Source: Allodiplogaster sudhausi (Eukaryota; Nematoda; Chromadorea; Rhabditida; Diplogasteridae). Taken from it: a stretch of 64,000 nucleotides of DNA. A program made the translations under genes and the position numbers. The stretch spans positions 1-64,000 of the forward strand of contig CALZFC010000053.1 of assembly GCA_945643635.1 (NCBI GenBank). Reading direction: 5' to 3'. The notes below the pieces were generated by a model. It saw only the letters and a list, made by a program, of their open reading frames with translations, did no database searches and had not been told where the DNA came from. Below, in pieces: positions 62,273 through 64,000 of this stretch (position 1 is its first letter; every line of letters begins with the position of its first letter).

Positions 62273-64000
62273 CTGAACTTCAAAATAATTCTTCTGTACA
62301 GGACCAATTCACTGGTTGCCAACGATTTGCTAAAAGAAGCTAACTCTTGACAAATTCGACAACGTCCTGCTTGGTCAGCTCTCGGTTGCCACGCACCACG
62401 TAAGCTCGCACGAGTTCGCCCATCTCAAGGAGTTCAAAAATTAGGTTTCAATTTTTCAATAGGAACATATGAGGACTCTCTCATCAGGAATGCCGATGAC
62501 GGCCGAGTCCTTGATGTCCGGATGCAAAAGGAGCACATCCTCGAGCTCGGCCGGAGCGACCTAAGGAAGAAGAGGAAATAAAGAAATTAGATGGAGAAGC
62601 AGAAACCAAATAAGAACATACGTTCATGGTTATTCAGGCGTGAGAGATACCTGATATCCCATGACCTTGATGAGCTCTTTGAGTCTGTCGACGATTGTGA
62701 GTCGGCCTTCCTTGTCGATGACACCAATGTCGCCTTGATGAAAACACTCTAAAGAATGGAACACTCTAAAGAATGGATTAGAATTGGCCTTATTTTCTTT
62801 TGTTTTATTCTTAGCTAGAAAAAGAGGTCTTCATAGCCTCGTCTCTCGAAAGAACGTGCTCTCTCGCCCTTTGGTCAGCCAAAAGGGCTGAAATTCAGGT
62901 TTAACCTTAACAATTGACAAAGAAACTTTATTCTCACCAAGCAAAAAACAGAATGCCTCAGGGCACAACCGGTGCGAAGCCATCCGTGTGGGGTGATGGT
63001 TTCAGCCGTAGCCTGGGGCCGATTGTGGTAGCCTGTCATGAGACAGGGACCGCGCACGCAAATCTCTCCTTGCTCGCCCGACTCCACGTCTTATAGCGTC
63101 GTCGGTTGTACTGTCTACAACGATCATTATTCTTCCATATTTATTATTTATTTAGATTTACAACAAAGACAAAAAATCAAGGTTCTTACTCTAATCTCAT
63201 TGGTAATGTTTGGGTAGCCGCAGGTTTGGGAGTTGTCCTCGCTGTCGAAGAGAGCGATCGTTATGGACATGGTCATTTCAGACATACAGTAGCCTGCGTG
63301 TAGATTTAGTATTTAATTTTATCATAGATTTAATTTTTTTAAATTTCACCGGTCAATCATTTACTTGAAAGAATCAATTGAATACCCTGTCCAATGTATT
63401 TGACATTGGGGAGACAGGCGAAGAAAGCGTCGACAATGTCTTGGTCACAGGGCGCCGCGCCAGTCAAGACGAGGCGGATGGAAGAGAGGTCGAACTCGGG
63501 GACGAGGGGGGTGCTTGGCGAGGAGCACGATGATCGGCTGGGCCAGCGAAAGCATCGGCGGCTGTCAAAACATTTTTAGTTATATTTTCAATGTGATATC
63601 ACTGAAAATCACAAAACAAATACATATCCTTGAAATCACGGTCTCTCGTCTACTTTAACGGCTCAAAATAGCCAAAAACTCAATCCTATATTCGCGATTT
63701 TTTTCAGTAATACAAGGGCGAGAGAATATGTGTTTTTGAGACACATAACAACAATGGCCCGAAAAATTAAAATATATTTTATGCTTGAGTTTTGTGCTCC
63801 TTTAATGTGTCAGTTAAAAAGATTTAAAAAATCATAAACGAACCCGATATTTCTCAATCATTGCAAAGTAGGCCACAGGCTTGAACTGATCCATCAAGAC
63901 TCCAGTCGTGCCGAGACATGAACTGAAGGCAAAATTAGTAAAAATTGTGAGAAAAAAATCTGAAAAATTCTTAGCTACTTTTTAAAACTGTAATTTCGGA
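62121..64000 (-). CDS. Acyl-CoA synthetase, 4-coumarate-CoA ligase/luciferase-like (partial, two reading-frame problems)
   Basis: Adenylate-forming enzymes of this family activate a carboxylic acid with ATP and transfer it to CoA; the substrate cannot be read from sequence. Exons in coding order are >64000-63989, 63922-63844, 63561-63386, 63293-63190, 63089-62970, 62733-62651, 62560-62477, 62423-62345 and 62272-62121. Visible motifs are GYCMSEM (A5-like), [15 protein letters not shown] (A7), [20 protein letters not shown] (A8) and [11 protein letters not shown] (A10, with the C-terminal catalytic lysine). All introns are GT-AG. The C-terminus, EKEIP, is not a peroxisomal SKL-type signal. The P-loop and N-terminus lie beyond the window. 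An extra C at 63506-63511 breaks the frame. The exon 63293-63190 to 63089-62970 join is one base out of phase. It may be a pseudogene or a good gene carrying assembly indels. Confidence 0.85.
62345..62423 (-). CDS. Acyl-CoA synthetase exon, [10 protein letters not shown] segment
   Basis: A 79-bp exon reads [18 protein letters not shown], then QDVVEFVK. The acceptor CCTTGAG after a 53-bp intron is non-consensus, but the protein continues the IPDER-MGEL sequence expected for the family. The donor is GTTAGC. Confidence 0.9.
62477..62560 (-). CDS. Acyl-CoA synthetase exon, VAPAELE segment
   Basis: An 84-bp exon reads [20 protein letters not shown] and then VIGIPDER, the start of the mobile C-terminal domain. 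The acceptor is CCTTAG. The donor GTCCTC is atypical but keeps phase, and the neighbouring exons join exactly. Confidence 0.9.
62651..62733 (-). CDS. Acyl-CoA synthetase exon, hinge/A8 motif
   Basis: An 83-bp exon starts by completing the Gly of TGD and reads [20 protein letters not shown], then IKVMGYQ. TGD and the D-R-x-K-x-x-I-K pattern are the ATP-ribose Asp and the hinge region between the large and small domains. Met replaces the Lys often seen in IKVKGYQ. Phase fits both neighbours. Confidence 0.9.
62743..62776 (-). repeat. 17-bp perfect tandem duplication in an intron
   Basis: aacactctaaagaatgg occurs at 62743-62759 and again at 62760-62776, near the 3' end of the 236-bp intron 62734-62969 and beside the unusual TCATCAAG acceptor. 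Confidence 0.9.
62970..63089 (-). CDS. Acyl-CoA synthetase exon, GEICVRGP to GWLRTG
   Basis: A 120-bp exon encodes [31 protein letters not shown] and HGWLRTG. These match the core A6-A7 region of the family. An in-frame TAA just upstream forces the acceptor to be TATAAG directly before ACGTGGAG. That leaves two bases that should complete a codon begun in the previous exon, but the previous exon ends on a whole codon. The donor GTTGTG leaves phase 1, which fits the next exon. Confidence 0.85.
63190..63293 (-). CDS. Acyl-CoA synthetase exon with A5-like motif GYCMSE
   Basis: A 104-bp exon with acceptor CGCAG and donor GTAAGA. Joined to the preceding exon it reads [18 protein letters not shown] and continues to [11 protein letters not shown]. 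The position is that of the GYGMTE motif, with Cys for the third-position Gly and Ser for Thr. The exon ends on a complete codon, whereas the next exon starts with two surplus bases, so the reading frame is lost by one base at this join. Confidence 0.8.
63386..63561 (-). CDS. Acyl-CoA synthetase exon with C6 frameshift
   Basis: It follows a TTGACAG acceptor and begins [18 protein letters not shown]. It then needs removal of one C in the C6 run (63506-63511) to continue as [20 protein letters not shown] and on to VKYIGQ. With one C fewer, the exon is 175 bp and ends in the phase that completes the Gly of GQ-GYCMSE with the next exon. [12 protein letters not shown] is the usual segment before the A5 motif in this family. 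Confidence 0.85.
63506..63511 (-). other. Frameshifting C6 homopolymer in coding exon
   Basis: Six G on the plus strand (C6 in the gene). The family-like reading frame before and after fits five. Either a true disabling insertion or a homopolymer-length error in the assembly. Confidence 0.8.
63844..63922 (-). CDS. Acyl-CoA synthetase exon ([10 protein letters not shown] segment)
   Basis: A 79-bp exon between a CTTCAG acceptor and a GTTCGT donor encodes [15 protein letters not shown], then [11 protein letters not shown]. The plus-strand duplicate has Glu (gag, 60653-60655) where this copy has Val (gtg, 63874-63876). Glu is usual here in related enzymes (F-x-PE pattern), so the change probably arose in this copy. 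The join to the next exon reads EKYR-PPMLSL. That is a few residues shorter than I expect for the family, so a small exon or another acceptor may be missed in the 282-bp intron. Confidence 0.8.
63989..64000 (-). CDS. Acyl-CoA synthetase exon, 3' end only (cut by window edge)
   Basis: Only the last 12 bases are visible, identical to the end of the plus-strand exon 60452-60540 that carries LPMFHVYG. A GTTTTA donor follows. Joined to the next exon it gives an in-phase His codon. The rest, including the FHVYG segment of this copy, must lie beyond 64000. Confidence 0.6.

Larger units (their letters stand above)
63633..64000 (-). repeat. Right arm of large inverted repeat
   Basis: Reverse complement of 60529-60896, 364 of 368 bases identical. 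The arm begins inside the intron between the exons at 63844-63922 and 63386-63561, 71 bp before the latter, and runs off the window. The arms are separated by 2736 bp that contain the 3' part of this gene. Confidence 0.95.

Noticed and set aside
62047..62322. Open frames on both strands over the terminal synthetase exon
   Set aside because: They are other-frame shadows of the real exon 62121-62272.
62914..63579. Plus-strand open frames at 62914-63096, 63106-63303 and 63394-63579
   Set aside because: All lie antisense to well-supported synthetase exons; the protein evidence is on the minus strand.
60529..64000. Inverted arms as terminal inverted repeats of a DNA transposon
   Set aside because: The arms contain synthetase exons and introns, no transposase lies between them, and no target-site duplication is visible; gene duplication explains them better.

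Overview
The window is animal nuclear DNA made of two very different parts. Bases 1-60066 are one uninterrupted, same-orientation satellite array with no gene. Bases 60067-64000 are ordinary intron-containing DNA carrying one acyl-CoA synthetase-like gene (minus strand, running off the right edge) and an inverted, truncated copy of its middle (plus strand). Introns of 53-282 bp with GT-AG ends, together with long homogeneous satellite arrays, point to a small-intron metazoan. A nematode is my best guess, but no sequence here proves it. No rRNA, tRNA, CRISPR, phage or bacterial feature was seen.

Satellite. Two sister families of 331-bp monomer lie side by side. Family A (1-24821) has about 75 copies and family B (24822-60066) about 106. 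By hand alignment they are roughly 85% identical. They meet in one composite unit at 24632-25063, where the A sequence jumps back about 101 bp into a B monomer. Both arrays show local higher-order structure: 39-bp-deleted monomers alternating with full ones (623-bp dimer) at the right end of A, a 662-bp dimer and a 993-bp trimer in B, and an eight-monomer homogenised block in A. The 331-bp monomer itself looks like an ancient head-to-tail dimer of a roughly 165-bp unit. Monomers gather private changes towards the right edge at 60066.

Gene region. The minus-strand gene (62121 to beyond 64000) encodes the C-terminal half of a 4-coumarate-CoA-ligase/luciferase-type AMP-binding enzyme. Nine exons can be placed and most join in phase. 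Two breaks stand out: one extra C in a C6 run at 63506-63511, and a one-base phase mismatch between the exons at 63190-63293 and 62970-63089. The gene is therefore either decaying or affected by assembly indels.

The plus-strand fragment at 60342-60685 carries three phase-compatible exons of the same kind of gene. At least 368 bp (60529-60896) is an inverted copy of 63633-64000 with only four substitutions and no indels. The fragment lacks everything upstream (including the ATP-binding P-loop motif) and downstream. It sits about 280 bp from the satellite edge, so a recent inverted duplication near the satellite boundary is the simplest explanation. The remaining gene-free DNA (60897-62120) holds a T-rich stretch, a 21-bp tandem repeat and a 9-bp-stem inverted repeat in the probable 3' UTR.
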